The position numbers were made by a program, and so were the translations under genes. Source: an uncultured Clostridia bacterium (lineage in GTDB: Bacteria > Bacillota > Clostridia > TANB77 > CAG-508). From it: 59,624 nucleotides of DNA. Shown piece by piece: positions 43,650 through 52,227 of this stretch. Positions within the stretch are counted from its first letter, which is position 1. Every line of letters starts with the position of its first letter. The stretch lies in NCBI GenBank assembly GCA_934130025.1, contig CAKOXG010000003.1, positions 1 through 59,624 of the forward strand. Direction: 5' to 3'. Under the pieces are notes generated by a model. The model made no database searches. It was given only the letters and a program-made list of their open reading frames with translations, and was not told the DNA's origin.

Positions 43650-44834
43650 TTAATTTTTTAAAACCTCATCTAATATTTTTGATAAATACTTCATGCTTCC
43701 CATTGCTTGTTCAAGTGTATTTCCGGTTGCACCCACTTCAATAATGCAGGCTGCCTTACCGAGTTGCTGGTTATATCTACTATTTCTAAGTAGTATAGGC
43801 CTGAAAAGTCCAGGATATAGTTCATTTGCTTTTTCTTGAACTCTTACGGCAAACTTTAAGTTTTGTTGCCAGTTAGGATGCTCTAATCCACCACCATCTG
43901 TTCCAATTACAAACATTAATTGTGCAACTGTTTCGTCACCTATTATTACAGATGGAGCATAAGAAGTATCTGTAATGGCGTCACGGTGCAAATCTATTAT
44001 AATGTCTGTACCAGGATGTGATACTAGTAGATTTTCAACAGTTGCCTGGGAACGACCATAAGAACCTGAATATGCCGGATAATCATGATATGTTTTATCA
44101 TGGGTTACGTTAAAACCATAAGATAATAGCTGATCTGACAGTGCATCCCCAACTCTAGAAACAGAAAAATTTAAATCTGTTGTTCTAAAAGTTCCACTTT
44201 CCTCATAAGTGTAGTTTTCTGTTGGGGTATAGCTTTCACAAGTATGGGTGTGAAAAATCATTACATCATTTTTATTAATATCAATGTTATTGGGATTTAA
44301 TATATCTTCTGTTAATGAGTAGTTAGTTCCATTTTTTATAGAAACACCATTGTAAGAGTCTGTATATTTATTCGGAACATTGTTTTCTATTACAGTAGTT
44401 GCTACATTTGTTGGGGCGTGTTCTAATTGGCTAGAAGAATCAGAAGAATCAGAAGAATTTGAAATATCTGATTGAACCGACTCATTTAAACTATAGTCGA
44501 TAGGCTCTTTTGCTAATTTTGTCGATTTTATTATAGATAACTCTTGACCTATAAGATACTGAATAGAACTGTGGCCTTCTAAATATGAAGTTTCTGAATC
44601 TATAATGCTCTGATTATTTAAAATAGATAGTCCAGGAATATTTTGGTTAAATATAAATTTGGCAATAATTAAAGGAAAGTCAGAGTTATCAGAAATTAAA
44701 TCGGTTTGCTCTAAAGATATATTTTTAGTATTATACGGAAGATTTGAAAGAATGGCATATAGTATAAAAATTAGTATAATAATAAATGCGAGTTTTAAAA
44801 GCTTACGTAAATTTATAACCCTAACGTTGAACAT
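43650..44834 (-). CDS. spoIIP: Stage II sporulation protein P
   Basis: Peptidoglycan amidase that, with SpoIID and SpoIIM, drives engulfment of the forespore. An N-terminal membrane segment (KLAFIIILIFILYAILSNL) anchors the protein. A Ser/Asp-rich linker ('DISNSSDSSDSSSQ') follows. The catalytic zinc amidase domain holds 'MIFHTHTCESYTP', 'TDIIIDLHRDAI' and 'IIEVGATGNTLEQA'. The frame opens 22 codons further upstream, but AAAGGAAAGG before ATG 44834 supports this start (394 residues). It is divergent from pgi. It is strong evidence that the organism sporulates or recently did. Confidence 0.93.
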   Translation of the reverse strand: MFNVRVINLRKLLKLAFIIILIFILYAILSNLPYNTKNISLEQTDLISDNSDFPLIIAKFIFNQNIPGLSILNNQSIIDSETSYLEGHSSIQYLIGQELSIIKSTKLAKEPIDYSLNESVQSDISNSSDSSDSSSQLEHAPTNVATTVIENNVPNKYTDSYNGVSIKNGTNYSLTEDILNPNNIDINKNDVMIFHTHTCESYTPTENYTYEESGTFRTTDLNFSVSRVGDALSDQLLSYGFNVTHDKTYHDYPAYSGSYGRSQATVENLLVSHPGTDIIIDLHRDAITDTSYAPSVIIGDETVAQLMFVIGTDGGGLEHPNWQQNLKFAVRVQEKANELYPGLFRPILLRNSRYNQQLGKAACIIEVGATGNTLEQAMGSMKYLSKILDEVLKN

Positions 44835-44958
44835 AAAATACCTTTCCTTTCCAAATTTATAGGATACAATGATGATAAAATAGTATATGTATTTGTCCAA
44901 AATGAACTGTTTAAATATATGAGCGATAATTTCAAATATTCATTTTAAATAAAAACTA

Positions 44959-44987
44959 TTGAATTCATTTCATTTTTAATATATTAT
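44959..44987 (+). promoter_or_regulatory. Putative pgi promoter
   Basis: TTGAAT at 44959-44964 and TATTAT at 44982-44987 with a 17-base spacer lie 33 bases before pgi. Confidence 0.55.
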
Positions 44988-45020
44988 AGGTATATAAAAA
45001 TAAACAAAGGAGTGATATAA

Positions 45021-46334
45021 ATGATGGGTTGCAAAATAGACTTACAAAATTCAGGAATATCAGAAAGTGCAATTTTAAAATACAGTAAAAAGGTATCAGA
45101 AATTCACAAAAGCTTACAAGAAAATAAAAACGATGAGAAAGAATTTTTAGGATGGCTAGACCTTCCGACTAAATATAATAAAAAAGAAATAAAAAGAATA
45201 AAAGAGTGTGCAGAGAAAATACAGAATGACTCTGATGTTTTAATTGTGATAGGAATTGGAGGCTCGTATCTTGGGGCAAGAGCTGTAATAGAAAGCTTAA
45301 CAGATTCATTTTACAATTTGCAAGATAAAGATATGAGAAAAACACCTCAAATTTTATATGTTGGAAATAACTTAAGCCCAAACTATATGAATGACATAAT
45401 AGATTTAGTTAGCCATAAGGATTTTTCGATAAATGTTATATCAAAATCGGGAACAACAACAGAACCCGCAATTGCATTCAGAATTTTTAGAGAGTTAATA
45501 GAATCAAAATATGATTTAGAAGAAGCAAGAAGTAGAATTTATGTAACAACAGATAAGGAAAAAGGAGCATTAAAACAATTAGCAGATAGAGAAAAATATG
45601 AAACATTTATAATTCCAGATAATGTTGGTGGTAGATACTCGGTACTAACTCCTGTAGGGCTTTTACCTATTGCTGTTGCTGGAATAGATATAGATAAATT
45701 GCTAAAGGGAGCTAGGTTTGCACAAGACAAGTATTGTGATGACAATTTAAAGTATAATGAATGTTACCAATATGCGGTAGTAAGAAATATATTATATAAA
45801 AATGAAAAAAACATAGAAATTCTTGTAAATTATGAACCTAAGATGCACTATATGACTGAATGGTGGAAACAACTATATGGTGAGAGTGAAGGAAAGGGAG
45901 GAAAAGGAATATTCCCTGCTGGTGCAGACTTTACAACAGATTTACATTCATTAGGGCAATATATACAAGAAGGTAGAAGAAATTTGTTTGAAACTGTAAT
46001 AAGAATAGAAAAACCAGAATCAAATATTTCCATAAACTTGGATGAAGACGATTTAGATGGGCTTAATTACCTTGTAGGAAAATCATTAGATTTTGTGAAC
46101 AAAAAAGCTATGGAGGGAACAATACAAGCACATGTTGATGGAAATGTTCCAAATATTGTAATCAGCATGAAAGATTTGAATGAAGAAAACTTAGGACAAC
46201 TGATATATTTCTTTGAACTTGCTTGTGCTATGTCTGGAAAAATATTAGGAGTAAATCCATTTAATCAACCAGGAGTTGAAAAATATAAGAAAAACATGTT
46301 TAGACTGCTTGGAAAACCAGGGTATAATAAATAA
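45021..46334 (+). CDS. pgi: Glucose-6-phosphate isomerase
   Basis: Interconverts glucose-6-phosphate and fructose-6-phosphate. The 437-residue length is the shorter Bacillus-type PGI. Signatures: 'VIGIGGSYLGARAVIESL', 'VISKSGTTTEPAIAFRIFR', 'NVGGRYSVLTPVGLLPIAVAG'-type loop in pieces, and 'GVNPFNQPGVEKYKKNMF'. AAAGGAG precedes two ATGs (45021 and 45024). It is followed after 15 bases by rsgA, and the three genes pgi-rsgA-rpe are probably cotranscribed. Confidence 0.96.
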   Translation: MMGCKIDLQNSGISESAILKYSKKVSEIHKSLQENKNDEKEFLGWLDLPTKYNKKEIKRIKECAEKIQNDSDVLIVIGIGGSYLGARAVIESLTDSFYNLQDKDMRKTPQILYVGNNLSPNYMNDIIDLVSHKDFSINVISKSGTTTEPAIAFRIFRELIESKYDLEEARSRIYVTTDKEKGALKQLADREKYETFIIPDNVGGRYSVLTPVGLLPIAVAGIDIDKLLKGARFAQDKYCDDNLKYNECYQYAVVRNILYKNEKNIEILVNYEPKMHYMTEWWKQLYGESEGKGGKGIFPAGADFTTDLHSLGQYIQEGRRNLFETVIRIEKPESNISINLDEDDLDGLNYLVGKSLDFVNKKAMEGTIQAHVDGNVPNIVISMKDLNEENLGQLIYFFELACAMSGKILGVNPFNQPGVEKYKKNMFRLLGKPGYNK

Positions 46335-46349
46335 GATTGGAATAAAAAT

Positions 46350-47237
46350 ATGGAAGGAAGAATTGTTGAAAATAAAGCAAATTTATATACTATAGAAGAA
46401 ATAAATGAGCAAAAAGAATACACAGCTACTGCAAGGGGAAAATTAAAAAACGAGGAGGTTACTCCTGTTGTAGGAGATAAAGTTTCGTTTGAAATATTGA
46501 ACAATGAAACAAACACAGCAGTTATTGAGCAAATAATAGAAAGAAAAAATTACATAAAAAGACCCAAAATGGCAAACTTAACTCAAATAATATTTGTACT
46601 GTCTTGTAAACACCCTAAACCAGATTTGCTATTGCTTGATAAGCAACTAGCTTTTGCAGAATTTTTGAAAATAAAACCTGTGATTGTAATAAACAAAATT
46701 GATTTAGACGAAAAAAAAGAGTATAAAAAAATTGCAGCTTTGTATTCTAAAATCGGTTATGATGTAATAGAAACTGATGCAAAAACTTCTCTCGGAATTC
46801 ACAAATTGACAGAATTATTAAAAGAAAATATTAGTGCTTTTTCTGGAAATTCTGGAGTTGGAAAATCTTCTTTAATAAATGATATATTTAAAAATGAATT
46901 AACACAAGAAGGAGAAATAAGTAAAAAAAATAAAAAAGGGAAAAACACAACAACAGGAATAAAGCTGTATAAATTAGAAAAAGAAAGTTATATTGCAGAC
47001 ACTCCCGGATTTTCAACATTTGATATATTTGAAATTCCATATAGAGAACTTGATAAATACTTTGTAGAATTTAGAGATGGTATAAAAGAATGTGAATATA
47101 TTGGATGCAGCCATATAAAAGAAGAAAATTGTGGAGTAAAAAATGGTATAAAATGTGGAAATATAAATGAAAATAGATATAAAAATTATAAACAAATTTA
47201 TGAAGAATTAAAAGATAAGGAGGACCATAAATGGTAG
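46350..47237 (+). CDS. rsgA: Small ribosomal subunit biogenesis GTPase RsgA
   Basis: Late-acting GTPase in 30S maturation. It is a circularly permuted GTPase: N-terminal OB fold, then G4 'VINKIDL', G1 'FSGNSGVGKSSLIN', G3 'DTPGFS', and a C-terminal zinc finger with 'CEYIGCSHIKEENCGVK' (C-x4-C-x-H-x5-C). Length 295 residues. The ribosome-binding site is poor. The stop overlaps the rpe start by 7 bases, implying translational coupling; rsgA-rpe order is the same as in Bacillus. Confidence 0.96.
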   Translation: MEGRIVENKANLYTIEEINEQKEYTATARGKLKNEEVTPVVGDKVSFEILNNETNTAVIEQIIERKNYIKRPKMANLTQIIFVLSCKHPKPDLLLLDKQLAFAEFLKIKPVIVINKIDLDEKKEYKKIAALYSKIGYDVIETDAKTSLGIHKLTELLKENISAFSGNSGVGKSSLINDIFKNELTQEGEISKKNKKGKNTTTGIKLYKLEKESYIADTPGFSTFDIFEIPYRELDKYFVEFRDGIKECEYIGCSHIKEENCGVKNGIKCGNINENRYKNYKQIYEELKDKEDHKW

Positions 47238-47887
47238 AAATATCAACTTCATTATTAAGTGCAAAAAAGGATGGAATAATAGATACTATATTTGAACTTG
47301 AAAAAGCTAAAACAGATTATTTTCATGTTGATGTTATGGATGGTGAATTTGTAAAAAACAATACACATGATTTAATGTTAGAATATGGAGAATACTTGAG
47401 CCATGTTACTAGAGTGCCACTAGATATACATTTAATGGTTAAGGATGTAAAAAATTATGTTGATAGCTACAAGATTTTTAATCCAAATATAATTACATTC
47501 CATTACGAGGCATGTAAGAATTCAGAACAAATCAGGGAAAACATTAATTTTATAAAAAGTAAAGTAAGAAGAGTGGGAATATCCATAAAACCGGAAACTG
47601 ATGTTGAAAAAATATTTGAATTTCTTCCATTTGTTCATTTGGTTTTAGTTATGACAGTTGAACCTGGAAAGGGTGGGCAAGAGCTTTTACCAGAAACCAT
47701 AAGAAAAATAGAAAAGTTAAGCTCATACAGAGAAGAGCATAATTTAGATTTTGATATAGAAGCAGATGGTGGAATTAATGTGGAAAATGCCCAAGAAATT
47801 ATTGATGCTGGTGCAGATATACTAGTAGCTGGAACAGCAATTTTAAATTCCAACGATTATGCTGAAACAATAAAAAAATTAAGATAA
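47231..47887 (+). CDS. rpe: Ribulose-phosphate 3-epimerase
   Basis: Pentose-phosphate pathway enzyme interconverting ribulose-5-P and xylulose-5-P. TIM-barrel motifs: 'ISTSLLSAKKDGI', 'YFHVDVMDGEFVKN', 'PLDIHLMVKDV', 'LVMTVEPGKGGQELLP' and 'DIEADGGINVENA'. Here 'MDGEF' and 'ADGGIN' keep the catalytic aspartates. Length 218 residues. AAGGAGG lies inside the end of rsgA. It is the last gene of the pgi-rsgA-rpe unit. Confidence 0.95.
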   Translation: MVEISTSLLSAKKDGIIDTIFELEKAKTDYFHVDVMDGEFVKNNTHDLMLEYGEYLSHVTRVPLDIHLMVKDVKNYVDSYKIFNPNIITFHYEACKNSEQIRENINFIKSKVRRVGISIKPETDVEKIFEFLPFVHLVLVMTVEPGKGGQELLPETIRKIEKLSSYREEHNLDFDIEADGGINVENAQEIIDAGADILVAGTAILNSNDYAETIKKLR

Positions 47888-47892
47888 AAAAG

Positions 47893-47929
47893 AAGGCAGT
47901 ATAAGCTTTATTGCAAATACAGCCTTTTT
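47893..47929. terminator. Terminator after rpe, likely bidirectional
   Basis: GAAGGCAGTAT pairs with ATACAGCCTTT (one A-A mismatch), with T-tracts on both sides between convergent genes. Confidence 0.6.
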
Positions 47930-47972
47930 CAATTATTCTTTTAAAAAAGCTTTATATTTTTAATATTTAGCT

Positions 47973-48422
47973 TTAGTCTTCTCTACAATCGTCCTTTGGC
48001 TTGCAAGGGTCACAAGGCTTATCGGGCTTGCAAGGAGGCATTGGTTTGCAATCTATATCTATGCCTTTTAAGCACTCACCTTTACGATGACATTCGGTGC
48101 AAATTTTTGCATGCTTTACATTATTTACCCAAATTTCAACCTCGTAAAGCCTATTAGCACAAAGAGGGCCAAAAACAAATTCTCCATTTTCATCGGTAAA
48201 AGTATGAGAAACAGGTTTCCTTACATCTTTTCCAAGTTTACATTCAACTTCAATTAATTTTACAACAGCATCACAAACAGGCTCCTTGTAACAATCTTTT
48301 ACAATACCATAAATAACATTTCTATTATCTTCTGGTAATGTGATGTCTAGGTCATATTGTTTACCTCTTTCTATAACTCCATCCACATTAACAACAGGAC
48401 AAATATTTTTATCGTATTCCAT
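47973..48422 (-). CDS. Carboxypeptidase-regulatory-like protein with Cys/Pro/Lys-rich tail
   Basis: 149 residues with no signal peptide. Residues 35-100 look like a transthyretin/CarboxypepD_reg-type beta-sandwich ('VIYGIVKDCYKEPVCDAVVKLIEV', 'HTFTDENGEFVFGPLCANRLYEVEIW' in pieces). The last 40 residues are rich in Cys, Pro and Lys with repeats of the form CKP/PCKPDKPCDPCKP, eight or more cysteines in all. Such compositions occur in cross-linked outer layers such as spore coat, but that role is only inferred. It has GAAAGGAAG before the ATG and stands alone between rpe and murI. Confidence 0.7.
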   Translation of the reverse strand: MEYDKNICPVVNVDGVIERGKQYDLDITLPEDNRNVIYGIVKDCYKEPVCDAVVKLIEVECKLGKDVRKPVSHTFTDENGEFVFGPLCANRLYEVEIWVNNVKHAKICTECHRKGECLKGIDIDCKPMPPCKPDKPCDPCKPKDDCRED

Positions 48423-48644
48423 AATAAATTCTTCCTTTCATTTTATTAGCAAATTTGCTTTATATATAATATGATTATAATAATTATTGGTTACATCTGA
48501 GATGAGGTATGTTAAAAAAATGCAAGTACAACTCTGTAGATTAAAAACAAAGAGCACAAGATTAACAAGAAAATATCAAATGCAAATTATATGAGAAAAT
48601 GTAAGTTGAAAATCATACAAATTAAAAAGAAAATAACTAAAAAA

Positions 48645-48673
48645 TTGAATTATTTTATAAAGAGTATTATAAT
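48645..48673 (+). promoter_or_regulatory. Putative murI promoter
   Basis: TTGAAT at 48645-48650 and TATAAT at 48668-48673 with a 17-base spacer. It makes the earlier ATG at 48677 too close to the -10 to be used. The rest of the 281-base gap (48423-48703) shows nothing else recognisable. Confidence 0.6.
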
Positions 48674-48703
48674 AATATGTATTGTGAAGAAAGGAATGAT
48701 TTT

Positions 48704-49498
48704 ATGGATACAAGACCTATTGGAATGTTTGATTCAGGAGTGGGAGGACTTACTGTTTTTAAAGAGATAAAAGGAAAATTTCCAGAAGAAAAAATTATAT
48801 ATTTAGGAGATACTAAGAGCTTTCCTTATGGTTCAAAATCAAAGGAAAGTATAATAAATTTGGCTAAGAAAGGCATAGAATTTTTAATAAAAAAAGATGT
48901 TAAGGCAATAATAATTGCATGTGGAACTGCAACGAGTCAGGCTTTAGATGTTGTAAAAGAATTGTATGATATACCAATTATCGGAATTATAGAGCCTACC
49001 TGTCAATATATTGCTTTCGATGAAAAAATAAAGAAGGTTGGAGTTGTTGCAACTGCAGGAACAATAAGAAGCAATGCATGGGAAAATAATTTAAAAAAGC
49101 TTAAAGGTGATTTAGAAGTAATAAATAAACCATGTCCATTACTTGCACCAATGGCTGAAGAAGGTTGGACAGATAATAAGATTGCAGAGCTAGCGGTTCA
49201 TGAATATATGAATGGAATACATGATGTAGATGCTTTAATTTTAGGTTGCACACATTATCCTTTGTTTGAGAATATTTTTAAGAAAGAAGTAAAGAAAGAT
49301 TGCAAAATAATTAATACTGGAAAAATAATTGCTGAAAATTTTGAAAAGTATATTGAAAAAGGAAATGATGATAAAACAAATGCTAATATAGCAGAAAAAT
49401 ATCAGATATATTTGACAGATACCGAATGTAATTTTATTAATGTTGCAAGGAAATTATTGAAAGACGAAGAGTGCTTAAACATAAAGTTAGCAGAGTAA
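48704..49498 (+). CDS. murI: Glutamate racemase
   Basis: Makes D-glutamate for peptidoglycan. The catalytic cysteines lie in 'IIACGTATSQAL' and 'LILGCTHYPLFE'; the N-terminus is 'PIGMFDSGVGGLTVF' and 'YLGDTKSFPYGSKS' follows. AAGGA at 48691-48695, eight bases from ATG 48704, together with the promoter position, selects this start (264 residues) over the ATG at 48677. Confidence 0.95.
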   Translation: MDTRPIGMFDSGVGGLTVFKEIKGKFPEEKIIYLGDTKSFPYGSKSKESIINLAKKGIEFLIKKDVKAIIIACGTATSQALDVVKELYDIPIIGIIEPTCQYIAFDEKIKKVGVVATAGTIRSNAWENNLKKLKGDLEVINKPCPLLAPMAEEGWTDNKIAELAVHEYMNGIHDVDALILGCTHYPLFENIFKKEVKKDCKIINTGKIIAENFEKYIEKGNDDKTNANIAEKYQIYLTDTECNFINVARKLLKDEECLNIKLAE

Positions 49499-49615
49499 AT
49501 ATAAAAACTGGCACCTTTTCACAAAATTTCATTTTAAGACTTGTTTTTTTGAAACTTTTATGGTATCATTATACATAGTCTATTTTATTAATTCAAATAG
49601 GAGGTGCAATTAATT

Positions 49616-49813
49616 ATGGCAAAATGTGCAATATGTGAAAAATCAGTATCACACGGAAATAAAATAAGTATAGCACGTTCTCATGTTAGTAGAAGAGCTT
49701 CTAGAACATGGAAACCAAATTTAAGAAGTGTAAAAGCTATAATAAATGGAGAGCCAAAAACAATACAAGTATGTTCAAAATGTTTACGTTCTGGAAAAGT
49801 AACAAGAGCATAA
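49616..49813 (+). CDS. rpmB: 50S ribosomal protein L28, zinc-ribbon type
   Basis: A 65-residue large-subunit protein. The sequence starts 'MAKCAICEKSVSHGNKIS' and ends 'VCSKCLRSGKVTRA'; the two CxxC pairs make this the zinc-containing (C+) form. AGGAGGTG with 10-base spacing selects ATG 49616 over the in-frame GTG at 49604. Convergent to spoVM, as in Bacillus, where rpmB and spoVM are also neighbours. Confidence 0.95.
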   Translation: MAKCAICEKSVSHGNKISIARSHVSRRASRTWKPNLRSVKAIINGEPKTIQVCSKCLRSGKVTRA

Positions 49814-49859
49814 TCTATTTCTAAAAGAGGGTTCTTTTATGAGTTTTATACATTATAAA

Positions 49860-49907
49860 CGAGATTACTAAAACTATTGAAAAGTATTTTTAGTAATCTC
49901 GTTTTTT
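49860..49907. terminator. Strong terminator between rpmB and spoVM
   Basis: CGAGATTACTAAAA pairs with TTTTAGTAATCTCG and is followed by T6; A-rich sequence on the other side may let it work for the minus strand too. Confidence 0.85.
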
Positions 49908-49926
49908 GTGTAATACCATATGTAGA

Positions 49927-50007
49927 TTATTTCTCGTCTTTTATACCAAAAATCAATTTTACAAAACCCCTTAAAAATTTAGGAACTTTTTTTACTACAA
50001 TTTTCAT
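49927..50007 (-). CDS. spoVM: Stage V sporulation protein M
   Basis: A 26-codon gene too small for routine ORF calling. The product has the size and pattern of SpoVM: MK at the start, a central 'KVPKFLRGFVK' that parallels the Bacillus 'KLPKFLGGIVR', a Gly near position 21 and a charged tail. SpoVM is an amphipathic helix that recognises the convex forespore membrane and anchors SpoIVA for coat assembly. AAAGGA lies 11 bases before the ATG. The neighbour is rpmB, with rsgA-rpe a little upstream, reproducing the Bacillus gene neighbourhood. Confidence 0.9.
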   Translation of the reverse strand: MKIVVKKVPKFLRGFVKLIFGIKDEK

Positions 50008-50026
50008 AAAAATCAAATCCTTTCAT

Positions 50027-50182
50027 TTATTTTTTACAAAACAGCCAAGCTAAGCCTAAACCAAACAAAGCACATCCAATTATAAAAAGCCAGCCTGTAA
50101 TGGGAAGTAATAGAACTAATAAAATTCCTGCACCAATTCCAATTAAACAAACACCAATAGTTTTCTTTAATGCACTAAACAT
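50027..50182 (-). CDS. Small hydrophobic membrane protein, 51 residues
   Basis: A gene too short for routine calling, supported by a full AAAGGAGGT ribosome-binding site 5-6 bases before the ATG. The product is almost entirely two membrane segments, 'TIGVCLIGIGAGILLVLLLP' and 'GWLFIIGCALFGLGLAWLF', ending FCKK. It lies 19 bases upstream of spoVM on the same strand, so the two are probably cotranscribed; a role in the sporulating cell is possible but unproven. It loosely resembles PGPGW-type small membrane proteins. Confidence 0.75.
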   Translation of the reverse strand: MFSALKKTIGVCLIGIGAGILLVLLLPITGWLFIIGCALFGLGLAWLFCKK

Positions 50183-50233
50183 AAATTACCTCCTTTTACA
50201 TATAATATTAACAATTTAACATAAATGTGATAA

Positions 50234-50262
50234 TTGAAAAGGCTAAAGGAATATAGTATAAT
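50234..50262 (+). promoter_or_regulatory. Putative nth promoter
   Basis: TTGAAA at 50234-50239 and TATAAT at 50257-50262 with a 17-base spacer. Confidence 0.6.
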
Positions 50263-50309
50263 AGATTAAGTAATAAAACTTGAAATTTCTAAGGAGAATA
50301 TAATAAAAA

Positions 50310-50942
50310 ATGCAGAAAAAAGATGCTGTGAAAATAATCGAAATATTAAAAAAAGAATATCCAGATGCAAAATGTAGTTTAGACTTTTCATCTCCATTTG
50401 AAATGCTTGTGGCTGTATGTTTATCAGCTCAGTGCACTGATGACAGGGTGAATAAAGTAACGCCAGAGCTGTTTAGAAGAATGAATACACCACGAGAGTT
50501 TGCCAATGCCAATATAGAAGAAATTGAAGAACTTATTCATTCGTGTGGATTTTATAAAAATAAGGCCAAAAATTTAAAACAGGCTGGAATAAAGATAATG
50601 AATGATTTTAATGGAAAAGTACCACAAACAATACAAGAACTACAAACAATACCAGGCGTTGGCAGAAAAAGTGCAAATGTAATAATGCTGGAAGCCTTTA
50701 ACATGCCACAGGGAATTGCTGTAGACACTCATTGCAAAAGAATAGCAAATAGGTTAGAATTTTCATCAAAAGATGACCCGTTAAAAATTGAACAAGACCT
50801 ATTAAAAGTTATTCCAAAAGAATATTATAAAGATGTAAACCATTTATTCATATGGCTTGGAAGAAACATATGCCATTCGCAGAAACCAGAATGTGAAAAA
50901 TGCGTGTTGAAAGAAATGTGCAAATATAAGAAAAAGAATTGA
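50310..50942 (+). CDS. nth: Endonuclease III
   Basis: DNA glycosylase/AP lyase for oxidised pyrimidines. The helix-hairpin-helix 'TIPGVGRKSANVIM' holds the catalytic lysine, the aspartate is in 'GIAVDTHCKRIANRL', and the C-terminal 4Fe-4S loop has the C-x6-C-x2-C-x5-C spacing ('CHSQKPECEKCVLKEMC'). Length 210 residues, typical. AAGGAG lies 12-13 bases before the ATG. Confidence 0.97.
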   Translation: MQKKDAVKIIEILKKEYPDAKCSLDFSSPFEMLVAVCLSAQCTDDRVNKVTPELFRRMNTPREFANANIEEIEELIHSCGFYKNKAKNLKQAGIKIMNDFNGKVPQTIQELQTIPGVGRKSANVIMLEAFNMPQGIAVDTHCKRIANRLEFSSKDDPLKIEQDLLKVIPKEYYKDVNHLFIWLGRNICHSQKPECEKCVLKEMCKYKKKN

Positions 50943-50997
50943 CTTTTTATAGATTTAAATATATATTAAAAATAATAAAAATGAAAGGAGAATATCT

Positions 50998-52173
50998 ATG
51001 AAAAAATTAAGAATACCAAAGTTAATTGCTGTGCTTAGCATTTTATTAATTCTTATGAGTTTATTTTCTGTAAAATGTTTTGCAGAAAATGAGGAAGATG
51101 TTGTTACAACAGAATTAAATGAAGAGACAACCAATCAAGTAGTGGAAACACAAGATAAAAAAGATGGAGACTTATTTCTATGTGAAAATAATGTTACAAT
51201 AGACTATAATGTATCTGGAAACGTATATATTTTAGGAGAAAATGTAACAATTAATAGTAAAATAGATGGAAATGTTTTTGTTCTTGCCAACAAGCTTGAG
51301 CTAGGGGAAAAAACATACATATACAGTGATTTGTTTGTTTGCGCAAATGATGTAACAGTTAAGGGGTATGTATATGATATATATTCAATGAGTAATAACC
51401 TTACTCTTGCAAGCACATCATATATTATAAGAGATATTACCGCAACAGCAAATACAATTAATTTAAATGGATTAATTAAGAGAAATGCAAACTTATCATT
51501 TGAAAATGTAAAAGTAAGCGAAACAACAGCTCAAATAGGAGGAAATTTAAATTATTCTGCAAAAACTGAAGCAATACCACAAAGTATTGTGGTAGGTAGC
51601 ACAGCATTTTCACAAGCACAAAGTGAATCAATTAGTGTAACAAGAATTATAGCAGACTATATGTCAGATTTTATAAGATTATTGATATTGAGTTTAATAG
51701 TTATTGTTATTGCTTTACTGCCAAGATTTAAGGTAGCAGATGAAAATACATTAAAAGTAGTAAAAAATAAGCCATGGCAAACACTTGGGGTTGGAGCACT
51801 TATTCTACTTCTTACACCAATGGCATGCTTTATATTATTATGCACAGTTATAGGAATAATACCAGCTGTAGCATTATTGCTAATTTATATGTTCTTAATT
51901 CAAATTTCACCTGCAATAGTTTCAATTCCAGTTGGAAAAATGTTATGTGACAAAATAAAGAAAGATTCAAAAGGAATGAGAATTCTAATGAGTGCACTAA
52001 CAGTTGCTGTAATTTTCATAGTAAAATTAATTCCAATAATAGGTGGAATAGCAGGAATATTAGTAGCAATGTTTGCACTTGGAATAATATTCTATTCAAT
52101 ATTTAATCCTGAAAAGAAGTCAAGTAGTCAGGAAGAAATTGTTATAGAAGAAAAAAAGCAAGACAATAAATAA
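50998..52173 (+). CDS. Secreted bactofilin-like repeat domain fused to a C-terminal membrane domain
   Basis: 391 residues. A signal peptide (KLIAVLSILLILMSLFSVKCFA) precedes about 130 residues of short beta-helix repeats with the rhythm 'SGNVYILGENVTINSKIDGNVFVLA' in pieces, like polymer-forming bactofilin domains. Then come roughly four to six membrane segments ('FIRLLILSLIVIVIALLP', 'TLGVGALILLLTP', 'AVALLLIYMFLI', 'GGIAGILVAMFALGII') and a charged cytoplasmic tail. Signal plus repeats would place the bactofilin-like part outside the membrane. Function unknown. AAAGGAG precedes the start. Confidence 0.75.
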   Translation: MKKLRIPKLIAVLSILLILMSLFSVKCFAENEEDVVTTELNEETTNQVVETQDKKDGDLFLCENNVTIDYNVSGNVYILGENVTINSKIDGNVFVLANKLELGEKTYIYSDLFVCANDVTVKGYVYDIYSMSNNLTLASTSYIIRDITATANTINLNGLIKRNANLSFENVKVSETTAQIGGNLNYSAKTEAIPQSIVVGSTAFSQAQSESISVTRIIADYMSDFIRLLILSLIVIVIALLPRFKVADENTLKVVKNKPWQTLGVGALILLLTPMACFILLCTVIGIIPAVALLLIYMFLIQISPAIVSIPVGKMLCDKIKKDSKGMRILMSALTVAVIFIVKLIPIIGGIAGILVAMFALGIIFYSIFNPEKKSSSQEEIVIEEKKQDNK

Positions 52174-52188
52174 TAAATATTCTTGTAT

Positions 52189-52226
52189 AAAAAATCAGTT
52201 ACTAGATATCTAGTAGCTGATTTTTT
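52189..52226. terminator. Nearly perfect palindromic bidirectional terminator
   Basis: AAAAAATCAG / CTGATTTTTT enclose TACTAGATATCTAGTA, so the whole 38-base element is palindromic except one base pair. It separates convergent genes and gives T6 on either strand. Confidence 0.85.
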
Positions 52227-52227
52227 A

